NCBI GenBank assembly: GCA_024233865.1
Contig: JACKPA010000002.1
Location: 186,001 to 250,000 of the forward strand
DNA: 64,000 nucleotides
Direction of reading: 5' to 3'
Origin: Leptospiraceae bacterium
GTDB taxonomy: Bacteria > Spirochaetota > Leptospiria > Leptospirales > Leptospiraceae
The translations under genes and the position numbers were made by a program. The notes under the pieces are model-generated. The model saw only the letters and a list, made by a program, of their open reading frames with translations, searched no databases and was not told the DNA's origin. Below are positions 8,320-16,286 of the stretch, piece by piece (position 1 is the stretch's first letter; each line of letters starts with the position of its first letter).

Positions 8320-9258
8320 ATGCAAACATTCTTTCTATTCACTTTTGTCACACTATTTTCGTTGGCTTCCGGATATATCGCACGAGAAAAAGGGTTGATA
8401 AATGAAGAAAAAAGTAGATTAATAGTATTAACAGGAGTGCTATTTTTTGAATCACCCATTGTTTTAATTGTTCTTTGGAAATTTTCCATTAAACCCAGTT
8501 TGGTTATCCTACCTGTTTTAGGTTTGCTTTTAGCAATTCTTAGCGGAGTAGCCGGATATTTAATATCCAAAAATAGCCTGAAAAATCAATTAAGCCTGGG
8601 AGCATTTACCTTATCTTCTTCCTTATCCAATCAAGGTTATACCATGGGAGGATTTATTTGCTATTTGTTGCACGGAGAATATGGTTATGGTCTTTCGGTT
8701 ATTTATATAACCTATTTTCATCTATTTGTTTATTTGATCGGGTATCCTATTGCCAACTATTGGAGCAATAGCAAAAAAATTTCGATTCCAAAACAAATTC
8801 TAAACAACTTAAAAGACATCAGGTTTTTACCCGTTTATATGATGATAACCGGACTAGTTTTGAATGTTATGAATGTAGAGCATCCGATTTGGTCAGAGCA
8901 GTTTATTCGGTTTATGATACCACCGGCAAGTTTTATTGTTTTATTTGCAATCGGTCTTCAAATGAAATTCTCTATAAAAATATTTAAAAATAGCATCGTT
9001 TACAAACTGTTTTTTGTAAAATTTGTTGTTACACCTTTTTCTGCCCTTGCTTTAATAAAATTTCTATCTTTAGAAAGTATTATTAAAAATGTAATTTTTA
9101 TAGAGGCAATAACTCCATCCGCCATCTACTCTATAGTTATATGCACCCTTTTTGAACTGGATAGACAACTTGCCACTACTCTTTTTATAAGTTCCAATCT
9201 ATTTTTTTTAGTTTTTATATTCCCAGTTTTGAACTTTTTTTCACTTTCCTTTATTTAA
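8320..9258 (+). CDS. AEC family transporter (auxin efflux carrier-like permease)
   Basis: A 312-residue membrane protein with about ten predicted helices arranged as two sets of five, the pattern of the AEC (auxin efflux carrier/BART) family. Marks are the first helix L-A-S-G-Y-I-A-R, the helix-break segment L-S-S-S-L-S-N-Q-G-Y-T-M-G-G near residue 100, and the later P-P-A-S-F-I-V-L-F-A-I-G-L block near 200, which repeats the glycine/proline crossover typical of the fold. Substrates of bacterial members are organic acids, but none can be assigned here. Upstream lies the hairpin at 8234-8313. No strong Shine-Dalgarno sequence is visible before the ATG. Confidence 0.85.
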   Translation: MQTFFLFTFVTLFSLASGYIAREKGLINEEKSRLIVLTGVLFFESPIVLIVLWKFSIKPSLVILPVLGLLLAILSGVAGYLISKNSLKNQLSLGAFTLSSSLSNQGYTMGGFICYLLHGEYGYGLSVIYITYFHLFVYLIGYPIANYWSNSKKISIPKQILNNLKDIRFLPVYMMITGLVLNVMNVEHPIWSEQFIRFMIPPASFIVLFAIGLQMKFSIKIFKNSIVYKLFFVKFVVTPFSALALIKFLSLESIIKNVIFIEAITPSAIYSIVICTLFELDRQLATTLFISSNLFFLVFIFPVLNFFSLSFI

Positions 9259-9293
9259 CGTGAGTTTAGGTGTATTCAAATCTTGAAAAATAA

Positions 9294-10076
9294 TCAAATA
9301 AACTCCGGTTTTCTCTTTTCATTAAATGCCTTCATAGCTTCATAGAGATTAGTTTGAATAACCGGATTTGCAAAATTAGTTTTTAACGCTTCCATGTGTT
9401 CAAGTTCATTTTTGGACAAAAGAATATTCCTAGATTCTTTTGTTTTTTCAAATGCGGATGTAGGAATTCGCAAAATATTTTCCATCTTCTTTTGAACCAT
9501 ATCGGATAGACTATCCCGGTCTTCTGCAATTTCATCTATAAATCCAATCATTTTAGCTTCTTCAGCCTTATATGCTCCCCCATAAATCATATCCGTAACA
9601 TGTTGGGAAAGGACAGTCTCCTTGATTTTATCAATAAACACCCCAGGAAGCGGAAGACCAAAAAAGACTTCCGTAAAGGACACTCTGGCTTTTCCTGTCA
9701 GCATAAACCTGTAATCACAAGCTAATGCGATAACCGCCCCTCCTCCCATTGCATACCCTCCAATTTCTGCTATCATGGGTTTGTGAATTTTTGTCAAAAA
9801 CACAAAAAATTTAACAATTTCACCCATTTCTTCTGCCAGTTGTTCTCTTGGAGTATTGGCAATATTTTGAGCATCGACACCATTACAAAAAAATTTTTCA
9901 TTTTTAGAATGAATTACGAAACCCCGTATGGAAGGATCCGAATTTAATTGAGTTAATACATCTTTAAACTCCAGCAATTGGGTTCTGGTAACTGAGTTTT
10001 GATCGTTAGTTGCAATGCCGATATAAGCAACGGCACCACCCTTAATATTTCTTTTTTCAACATTAAAATTTGCCAT
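9294..10076 (-). CDS. Enoyl-CoA hydratase/isomerase family protein
   Basis: A crotonase-fold protein of about 260 residues. The oxyanion-hole regions are seen as F-F-C-N-G-V-D-A-Q-N (about 62-71) and I-G-G-Y-A-M-G-G-G-A-V-I-A-L-A-C-D-Y-R (about 98-116), followed by F-T-E-V-F-F-G-L-P-L-P-G near 128, where catalytic acids usually sit. Reaction specificity (hydratase, isomerase or other CoA chemistry) cannot be read. The frame also opens at a TTG five codons earlier (10091) with AAGGG close by; the ATG at 10076 is preferred but not certain. It is a single gene, convergent with the AEC gene and divergent from the SRPBCC gene. Confidence 0.87.
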   Translation of the reverse strand: MANFNVEKRNIKGGAVAYIGIATNDQNSVTRTQLLEFKDVLTQLNSDPSIRGFVIHSKNEKFFCNGVDAQNIANTPREQLAEEMGEIVKFFVFLTKIHKPMIAEIGGYAMGGGAVIALACDYRFMLTGKARVSFTEVFFGLPLPGVFIDKIKETVLSQHVTDMIYGGAYKAEEAKMIGFIDEIAEDRDSLSDMVQKKMENILRIPTSAFEKTKESRNILLSKNELEHMEALKTNFANPVIQTNLYEAMKAFNEKRKPEFI

Positions 10077-10199
10077 GATTACAATATTCAATTGCCCTTA
10101 ATTCTTGCAACACTAAGACAACTCCTAAATTTAAGATTTTTTTCTTTCAACCCAAAATAAAAAATTTAAATTGGTTCAGAATTAAGGGATGGAAATAAA

Positions 10200-10646
10200 A
10201 TGATAAAAATTGAAGTTAATGAAGAATACAATTCCTCGATTGAAAGTGTTTGGGAAAAAATAATTGACCATGAAAGTTATAAAAATTATGCACCAATTAA
10301 AGATTCCATACTAACAAAATTTGGAATTGAGGAAAAAAACGGACTCGGAGCGATACGCAAAATCATTCCCAATGATTCTCTTTATTTTTTGGAAAAAATT
10401 ACAAAATTTGATAAATACTCACGATTTGACTATTTGATCTTTGAATCCAGTCTTCCACTGAAACACTATGGAGGAAGTGTCACTCTTGAAAAAACGGATT
10501 TAGGTACCAAGGTATTTTGGACTTCTGATTTTGATATGCCGGAAAATACAAGTCCGGCTATACAAAGAGGAACAAAGTCAGCCTCTGCCAAAATGTTTAA
10601 AGAAATTTTAGCAGGAATTAAACAGCAACTTGAATCTGTCACATAA
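10200..10646 (+). CDS. SRPBCC family protein (START-like fold)
   Basis: A 148-residue soluble protein with the polyketide cyclase/SRPBCC pattern. The opening strand I-K-I-E-V-N-E-E-Y-N leads into S-I-E-S-V-W-E-K-I, followed by the E-K-N-G-L-G-A-I-R turn near 56, the F-D-Y-L-I-F-E-S-S-L-P strand, and a final long helix (K-M-F-K-E-I-L-A-G-I-K-Q-Q-L). Members bind hydrophobic ligands. The ligand and pathway are unknown. It is transcribed away from the enoyl-CoA hydratase gene; a G-G-A-T-G-G run lies about nine bases before the ATG. Confidence 0.82.
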   Translation: MIKIEVNEEYNSSIESVWEKIIDHESYKNYAPIKDSILTKFGIEEKNGLGAIRKIIPNDSLYFLEKITKFDKYSRFDYLIFESSLPLKHYGGSVTLEKTDLGTKVFWTSDFDMPENTSPAIQRGTKSASAKMFKEILAGIKQQLESVT

Positions 10647-10780
10647 GAATCTCTTTAGAAGCCAAAACAGCAGTGATGTTATACAAAAACTACTCTGTAT
10701 TGTGAATATTCTTTACTATTTTATTACTTCCATTTTTTATTACAAAAGAATTTTACAAACAAACAATTTTTAAAGATAGA

Positions 10781-11548
10781 ATGAAATCAAAAAATATCAT
10801 ACAATTAAAAGGAATTTATAAAGGATATAGACTCTATCCAAATCGAAAGGCTATTTTAGTGGGTTTGTTACCTTTTGTAAAACCAAACTATAGGTTGAAA
10901 TGGGCTTTAAAAAAAATCAATTTGTCCATAAATAAAGGCGAATCTTTAGCAATTGTTGGTAGAAATGGAAGCGGAAAATCTACTTTGTTAAAAATCATAG
11001 CCGGAATAATCACTCCTTCAAGCGGTAGAAACTATATCGACGGTAGAATTGCAGCCCTATTGGAATTAGGTGTAAATTTTAATTACGAATTAACCGGAAG
11101 ACAAAATATTATGTCAACAGCATCAATATGGGGTTTTGAGCAAGAGATGATGCGAGGAAAACTAAAAAATATCGTAGAATTTACTGACATTGGCGAATAC
11201 ATCGACCAACCGGTAAACACCTATTCCCCCGGTATGCGTCTTAGACTTGCTTTTTCTATTGCCATTAATGCTGACCCGGATATATTGTTGGTAGATGAAA
11301 CCTTCTTTTTAGGTGATCCGTATTTTCAAAACAAATGCTTCAAAAGAATTCATGAAATGAAGGAAAAAGGCTTGACCCTTCTTTTTGTAAGTCATAACCT
11401 TAAAATCATCAAGGAAATTTGTGATAGAGTGATTCTGCTGCACAAAGGAAAAATTGTTGCAGATGATAAAACTCAAATAGTACTAAGCAAATACCATGAC
11501 TTTATATCCAATGAGCAAAAACCAACCACAGCTACTTTTCAAATCTAA
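10781..11548 (+). CDS. ABC ATPase of the polysaccharide exporter type (Wzt/TagH-like), without permease
   Basis: A 255-residue ABC ATPase of the Wzt/TagH/RfbE group, which energises export of O-antigen or teichoic acid chains. The leader K-G-Y-R-L-Y-P and the early W-A-L-K-K-I-N-L segment are typical. Walker A is G-R-N-G-S-G-K-S-T (near 62-70), the signature is the group-specific Y-S-P-G-M-R-L-R-L (near 147), and Walker B is I-L-L-V-D-E (near 167) followed by G-D-P-Y-F-Q-N-K-C. There is no carbohydrate-binding C-terminal extension. The usual partner permease is absent on both sides, so the partner must be elsewhere or the protein has another job. Confidence 0.88.
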   Translation: MKSKNIIQLKGIYKGYRLYPNRKAILVGLLPFVKPNYRLKWALKKINLSINKGESLAIVGRNGSGKSTLLKIIAGIITPSSGRNYIDGRIAALLELGVNFNYELTGRQNIMSTASIWGFEQEMMRGKLKNIVEFTDIGEYIDQPVNTYSPGMRLRLAFSIAINADPDILLVDETFFLGDPYFQNKCFKRIHEMKEKGLTLLFVSHNLKIIKEICDRVILLHKGKIVADDKTQIVLSKYHDFISNEQKPTTATFQI

Positions 11549-11559
11549 GGAAATGTCCA

Positions 11560-11736
11560 ATGGCTGATAAAGTAATCAAAATCGGTATGATATATATTTA
11601 TATTCTTTGTGGAATTATTTTTGTGCAATGGTTTTTAGGGCTTTTTATCAAAGATTTTGTAATGGATGATAACGGTAAGAGGTTTATTTACGTTTGGTCT
11701 GAAGAAGATCAATTCGAATACTTCGGTAGGAGATAA
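11560..11736 (+). CDS. Small membrane protein (58 residues)
   Basis: A short ORF that begins M-A-D-K-V-I-K-I-G, contains one membrane helix (about residues 9-30, hydrophobic with W and G) and ends in an acidic, aromatic tail with E-E-D-Q-F-E-Y-F-G-R-R. AAGG lies about ten bases before its ATG. The ORF sits 11 bases after the ABC ATPase gene and ends just before a good terminator hairpin, so it looks like the last gene of that transcript. There is no recognised family. The position suggests a partner or regulator of the ATPase, but this is inference. Confidence 0.6.
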   Translation: MADKVIKIGMIYIYILCGIIFVQWFLGLFIKDFVMDDNGKRFIYVWSEEDQFEYFGRR

Positions 11737-11739
11737 CAC

Positions 11740-11775
11740 TCCCTTGACCGATCAAGACCAAGGGAATTATTTTTA
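11740..11775 (+). terminator. Rho-independent terminator
   Basis: TCCCTTG (11740-11746) and CAAGGGA (11759-11765) form a perfect 7-base stem around a 12-base loop, followed by a T-rich run ending near 11775. It closes the plus-strand unit of the ABC ATPase and small membrane protein, and lies between convergent genes. Confidence 0.75.
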
Positions 11776-11779
11776 TTCA

Positions 11780-12748
11780 TTACTCAACTGGTTTTTCTGT
11801 TTTTTCTTCTGTCTTCTTTTTGTTTTTGCTTTTTATAACTTTTGAGAGCTCAGAAACATTGGATTGTAATTCTTTAACAGCTTCTTGGGAAATATTGGAA
11901 GGCTCAACTTTATAACAAGCATCCAAACTATCCTTTGATTTAGCCAAATCTTGGTTTAATTCTTCAATTTGCTTTTTTAATTTTGCTATTTGTTTATCTT
12001 TTTGATCTAAATCGTCTTTAAAATCATCTACTTCAGAATTTAGTTTAACGTTCTCTTTTTCCAGTGTTTCCACTTTTTCATTCAAAGCTTCCATTTCTCG
12101 ATTTTTTTTACTCAATCTTTCTTTGAATTCATCCATGTCATTTGTTAATTGTTGGTTTGTTTTACGTAGAGTTTCAAAGTTGTTATTGAGAGAACTGATT
12201 TCCTGTGTATTTTGATTTAACATCATTTTGCAAGAATTTAGCTCACCGCTTAATTTGGAATTATCTTGGTTTAAAGGAGTTAATTTGTTATTTAATTCTG
12301 ATAATTCTTGATTTTTTTTACTTATATCGTCTTTGCAGGTATTTGCAGCAGATTTAAGTTGCTCATTTTCTTTCTTTAAAGCTTCTAATTCTTTATCTTT
12401 TTTCTCATCTTCTGCCTTATCTTTGGTATCCGGACTAATTCCTTTTTGGGTGGTTGGCAGATTTAATTTGCTTTTTAGATTGGCAATTTCTTTATCATGC
12501 TCATCAATTTTAAATTTATTATCGGAAATCTTTTTTTCCAAACTTTTTAGGTCTTTGCCCCCGACATTAGATAAAGCTTTATTTCTTGTGGGGCTTCCTT
12601 CTTCCGAATCAAGTCCATCCATAGAAGTTTTAATCACTTTTTTAATGTCAACCTTTTCCGCAGGTTTTTTGTTTTGGGAATTTTCTTGGGCTGATATACT
12701 ATATGATAGTAATAAAATGAAAAATGATAGGAATAATTTTAATTTCAT
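11780..12748 (-). CDS. Secreted coiled-coil protein
   Basis: A protein of about 322 residues. The start M-K-L-K-L-F-L-S-F-F begins a clear signal peptide with likely cleavage after S-I-S-A (about residue 20). The rest is hydrophilic and mostly coiled coil: from about residue 70 to 285 it is built of heptads rich in L, K, E, N and S, with the repeated wording L-N-S-E-V-D-D-F-K-D-D-L-D. The C-terminus is a lysine/glutamate tail. The frame extends nine codons upstream to 12775, but the ATG at 12748 gives the best signal peptide. No enzyme domain is visible. A periplasmic structural or scaffold role is possible, and no family is recognised. Confidence 0.7.
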   Translation of the reverse strand: MKLKLFLSFFILLLSYSISAQENSQNKKPAEKVDIKKVIKTSMDGLDSEEGSPTRNKALSNVGGKDLKSLEKKISDNKFKIDEHDKEIANLKSKLNLPTTQKGISPDTKDKAEDEKKDKELEALKKENEQLKSAANTCKDDISKKNQELSELNNKLTPLNQDNSKLSGELNSCKMMLNQNTQEISSLNNNFETLRKTNQQLTNDMDEFKERLSKKNREMEALNEKVETLEKENVKLNSEVDDFKDDLDQKDKQIAKLKKQIEELNQDLAKSKDSLDACYKVEPSNISQEAVKELQSNVSELSKVIKSKNKKKTEEKTEKPVE

Positions 12749-12928
12749 TGGTTTCAACGCTCCTATAACTAACAAGGTTACTAAAATGTAAATTTTTTAT
12801 ACCTAAATATCTTTTATATCTTTATTCAGTAAAGCAATATTTTTTAAAAACCAAAACAAAACGAGATTCCTATATATTCTATATCGGGAAATTATGTGTT
12901 TTTTATGGTTTTATTTTTTTATATGCCA

Positions 12929-15900
12929 TTATGGCGAGCGAAGAAGCCCGGACGGAATTTGGTATTGATTAGGCGATTTTAGAAAAAGCTCCTTATACAT
13001 TCCCAAAAATTTTTCATTGGCAGAAACTCCGTCTTCATTCAAAGAAAGTTCTTCTTTGATGGAATGAACGTAGTACATATCTATCTCCCCTTTATTTTTT
13101 GCCTGTATTTTTCCTCTATATTCACAATTAAAAAAGCCTTTTGCCAATTGGTAGGTAGCATTCGAAATATTAACCATACCTGGTGTTCCACTAGATTCCA
13201 TTCTAGATGCTGTATTCACGGTATCACCCCAAACGTCATAAGCAAACTTTTTTTCACCAATCACTCCGGCAATTAAAGGTCCGGAATGAATACCTAAGCG
13301 TAATTCCCAATAAGGATAACCTAATTCCTCCCGCAAAAACTTTACTTTATTCATAAAAGCTTGGATTTCCAAAGATGCTAATATAGCATCAATAAAATTA
13401 GTATTATTTTTTTTAGGAATCCCGCCTGCAAACATATAGCTATCACCAATTGTTTTTAATTTTTCTAGATTAAATCGATCCATAAGAGAATCAAAATAAG
13501 AAAAACAATTGTCCAATTCTGCTATCAATTGTTTCGGGTTCATTCCTTCGGCAACCTTAGTAAAGCCTTTGAAATCAGTAAAAACTACCGTAACGGATTC
13601 ATAGATAACCGGTTCTGCTGTACCTTTTTGCTTTAATTCTTCAGCTACTTCTTTGGGTAATATGTTCAATAATAATTTTTCAGATTTTTCTTTTTCCACT
13701 TCCACTTCTTTTTTTGCTTCTTCTGTCTCTTTTAGCAAATGAGAATTATGTATCACACCTGCAATCTGCTGGCAAAACCCATTGATACTATTAATTTCAG
13801 ACATGGACAATCGAAATTCTTTAGATGAATTGCTAAAATAAACGATTCCCACAGTTTTTTCCTGGATTAACATTGGAACGCTCAGAAAAGATTTTACTTC
13901 TAGGGTGTCGAGGATATTTTTATCAATCTCGAATGCAATTTTTTTCAATCTTGGTACATAAAATGGTTTTTGTCTTTTATAGATTAAATAATTAAACCCT
14001 CCGGTATTGTTTAGAGGAATCCTAAATTGATTTTTAAAAATGATCTTTTTCTCCGAAATGTCAGAACTCATATAACTTTTTATGGGAACCAATTCATTCC
14101 TCTTCTCATCAGCGAAAAGCAACCAAACTTCTTCTATGTGATAGGTATGGAATATATATTTTGAAACTTCCACAAATATACTTTCCAAGTCTGTAAGCTC
14201 GTTAATCATTCGATTAAACGTGTTCAATACTTCTATTTCTTGCTTTGTTTTTTCTGCCAAAATTTTTTGTTTTTGAACTTCTACCTTTGCTTTCTCAGTT
14301 TCTTCCAATAATTTCATGTTTCTAATAACTCCGGCGATCTGCTCTCCAAACTGGATTAGGCTTAACAATTCATTCCTTGATAATATAGCTGAATTGTTAT
14401 ATGGTGCGAGATTTAAAATACCTATTGTATTGTTTTTTACAATAAGAGGAATTTGCACCAAAGAAGAAAACTTGCCTATTATTAGAATTTTTATATCTAA
14501 CCTCTTGGAATAATATTCCTTTCCATTGAATTGGTTGACAAAATAATTTTTTTTCCCGATAACCATCTTGTGAATATCAGGCAAATAGAATATATCCTTT
14601 GATATGTATGTTTGGTAAAGGGTTCCCGTATTGGAATTTAAGGGAGCTTTAAAATTTTGTAGGTAGTGTTTTTGCTCTTCAGTCCAATTGTGGTTTTTGG
14701 GTAAAATCAGCTTATGTGTATAAAAATTGTTTTTATCTTTATCTACAAGGAGTAGCCAAAAAGTATCGAGTCCTAAATTTTTCGTTATATAGTCATAAAT
14801 ATGACTTAAGATAACATCCAGACTTTCCGTAGAATTTATCAATTTGGTAAATTCGTTTAATATTTCAATCTTTCGCATGGATTGTAGAGTGTTTTCCTTT
14901 TCTTTTTCCAGTTCTTCCGTTCGTAAGTAAACCTTCTTCTCTAAATTTTCTTTCAATTCATATAATTCTTTATTTGTATATTCCAATGAACGAGTTTTGG
15001 AAATTAAGTCAAATGTAGTATTTTCAATCTTATTGAGATTTTGAGAAAATCTTTTGGATAAACCCATTGTTTGAAATATAATAAAAATCAAAAATCCATA
15101 TCCTCCCATTATAAAGGTGTGGAGAATGTTCATATTGTATAATATATCATTAATAATAGACCAGAAAAAAGGAGTTCCTCCTATTAAGAAAAGCAACGCA
15201 CCTCTTCTCTTGTGCAATAAAGCAAATAAAACTACATAAGATAAATACGCAGAAACGAGAAAAGTAAATAAATGAATGACATTTAGAAGCAAAGTATAAA
15301 TCTCTAGAGAAGAGATTATTACTGCTATGCAAATTCCTCCCGCTGTTACCTGAATCCAATTTTGAAATTGCTTGGAGAACTCACGTGGAAAAATTGATTG
15401 TAAATAAAGAGAAAACAGCGGAACACCCAAATAAAAAGCTACATATTCTAGTTTATAAACCAAAAGAAAAGGTAGATAAGGAAAATACTCCAATATAGGT
15501 CTTTCCTGTACACATATTGTACGCATTGCAATCAGAACACAGAACAATCCGAAATAGAGAGGCGTTTTATCTTTTCTTCTGTAAAAAAACATCCCAATAA
15601 GGTATAAGCTCATAATGCAGAAGCTTCCGAATAATATATGAAGGGTTGCCTGATCGTGCTTTTGCTTTTTTAATAGTAGGTTATAGTCTCCTAATAGGAT
15701 TTTCTTCCACAAACCTCCTTGCAAATTGTGATAATTGGAAACATAAATAACGATTTCCGTTTTTGGTAATTGAGGAATAGAAAAAGTCTTAAACCGTAAA
15801 TAGGGAACCATTTTTTCTTTAGTTCTCTCTACCTTTCCATTCTCCGAATAGAGCTCACCGTTTATATATAGAGAATAAGCCATTCCTGCATCCGGCATGG

Positions 15901-16264
15901 TGATTCCGAGACTTGTACTTTTATTAGAACCTTCAGCTTGATCTTGCAGGATGGTCAATTTATAGGTAGCATAACCATGAGAAGGAAAACCCTGTTTGTG
16001 CCAGGAAGCAGGAACTGCAATATAACGAATTTTATCAAAACCAGACGCGTCTACCCGTAAAAATTCCTTCCAATAGAACTCCCAATTTCCGTCCAAACTT
16101 AAAACTTCATTTTTCCATTTTTCCGAAGGACGCAAATCTAATATTCCTCGAACTACCCTTGGAGGTTCTACATTCGTGGAATACTTACAAGAAACCAATA
16201 CACTAAATAGTATAAGAATTAAGAATTTACCGAAACACATCTTAACGAGTTTTGAAAAAAACAT
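12929..16264 (-). CDS. 7TMR-DISM / GAF-GAF / class III adenylate cyclase
   Basis: A 1111-residue sensor cyclase predicted to make cAMP. The N-terminus has a lipobox-like L-V-S-C at 23-26, followed by a beta-rich extracellular 7TMR-DISMED2-type domain (about 40-200) with W-E-F-Y-W-K-E-F and V-P-A-S-W. Seven membrane helices follow (about 205-400), then a coiled coil, two GAF domains (about 460-640 and 680-850), a coiled coil and the cyclase domain (about 890-1075). The catalytic set is complete: metal Asp in F-T-D-F and G-D-S-Y-M, Lys in L-E-K-L-K-T-I-G-D and Asp in D-V-W-G-D-T-V-N (the pair that selects ATP), and Asn/Arg in T-V-N-T-A-S-R-M. The last dozen codons lie in a GC-rich stretch that may be a repeat. 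It follows the CHASE2 gene by 22 bases. Confidence 0.9.
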   Translation of the reverse strand: MFFSKLVKMCFGKFLILILFSVLVSCKYSTNVEPPRVVRGILDLRPSEKWKNEVLSLDGNWEFYWKEFLRVDASGFDKIRYIAVPASWHKQGFPSHGYATYKLTILQDQAEGSNKSTSLGITMPDAGMAYSLYINGELYSENGKVERTKEKMVPYLRFKTFSIPQLPKTEIVIYVSNYHNLQGGLWKKILLGDYNLLLKKQKHDQATLHILFGSFCIMSLYLIGMFFYRRKDKTPLYFGLFCVLIAMRTICVQERPILEYFPYLPFLLVYKLEYVAFYLGVPLFSLYLQSIFPREFSKQFQNWIQVTAGGICIAVIISSLEIYTLLLNVIHLFTFLVSAYLSYVVLFALLHKRRGALLFLIGGTPFFWSIINDILYNMNILHTFIMGGYGFLIFIIFQTMGLSKRFSQNLNKIENTTFDLISKTRSLEYTNKELYELKENLEKKVYLRTEELEKEKENTLQSMRKIEILNEFTKLINSTESLDVILSHIYDYITKNLGLDTFWLLLVDKDKNNFYTHKLILPKNHNWTEEQKHYLQNFKAPLNSNTGTLYQTYISKDIFYLPDIHKMVIGKKNYFVNQFNGKEYYSKRLDIKILIIGKFSSLVQIPLIVKNNTIGILNLAPYNNSAILSRNELLSLIQFGEQIAGVIRNMKLLEETEKAKVEVQKQKILAEKTKQEIEVLNTFNRMINELTDLESIFVEVSKYIFHTYHIEEVWLLFADEKRNELVPIKSYMSSDISEKKIIFKNQFRIPLNNTGGFNYLIYKRQKPFYVPRLKKIAFEIDKNILDTLEVKSFLSVPMLIQEKTVGIVYFSNSSKEFRLSMSEINSINGFCQQIAGVIHNSHLLKETEEAKKEVEVEKEKSEKLLLNILPKEVAEELKQKGTAEPVIYESVTVVFTDFKGFTKVAEGMNPKQLIAELDNCFSYFDSLMDRFNLEKLKTIGDSYMFAGGIPKKNNTNFIDAILASLEIQAFMNKVKFLREELGYPYWELRLGIHSGPLIAGVIGEKKFAYDVWGDTVNTASRMESSGTPGMVNISNATYQLAKGFFNCEYRGKIQAKNKGEIDMYYVHSIKEELSLNEDGVSANEKFLGMYKELFLKSPNQYQIPSGLLRSP

Positions 16265-16286
16265 TGTTTTGCATTTTATAAAAGTT

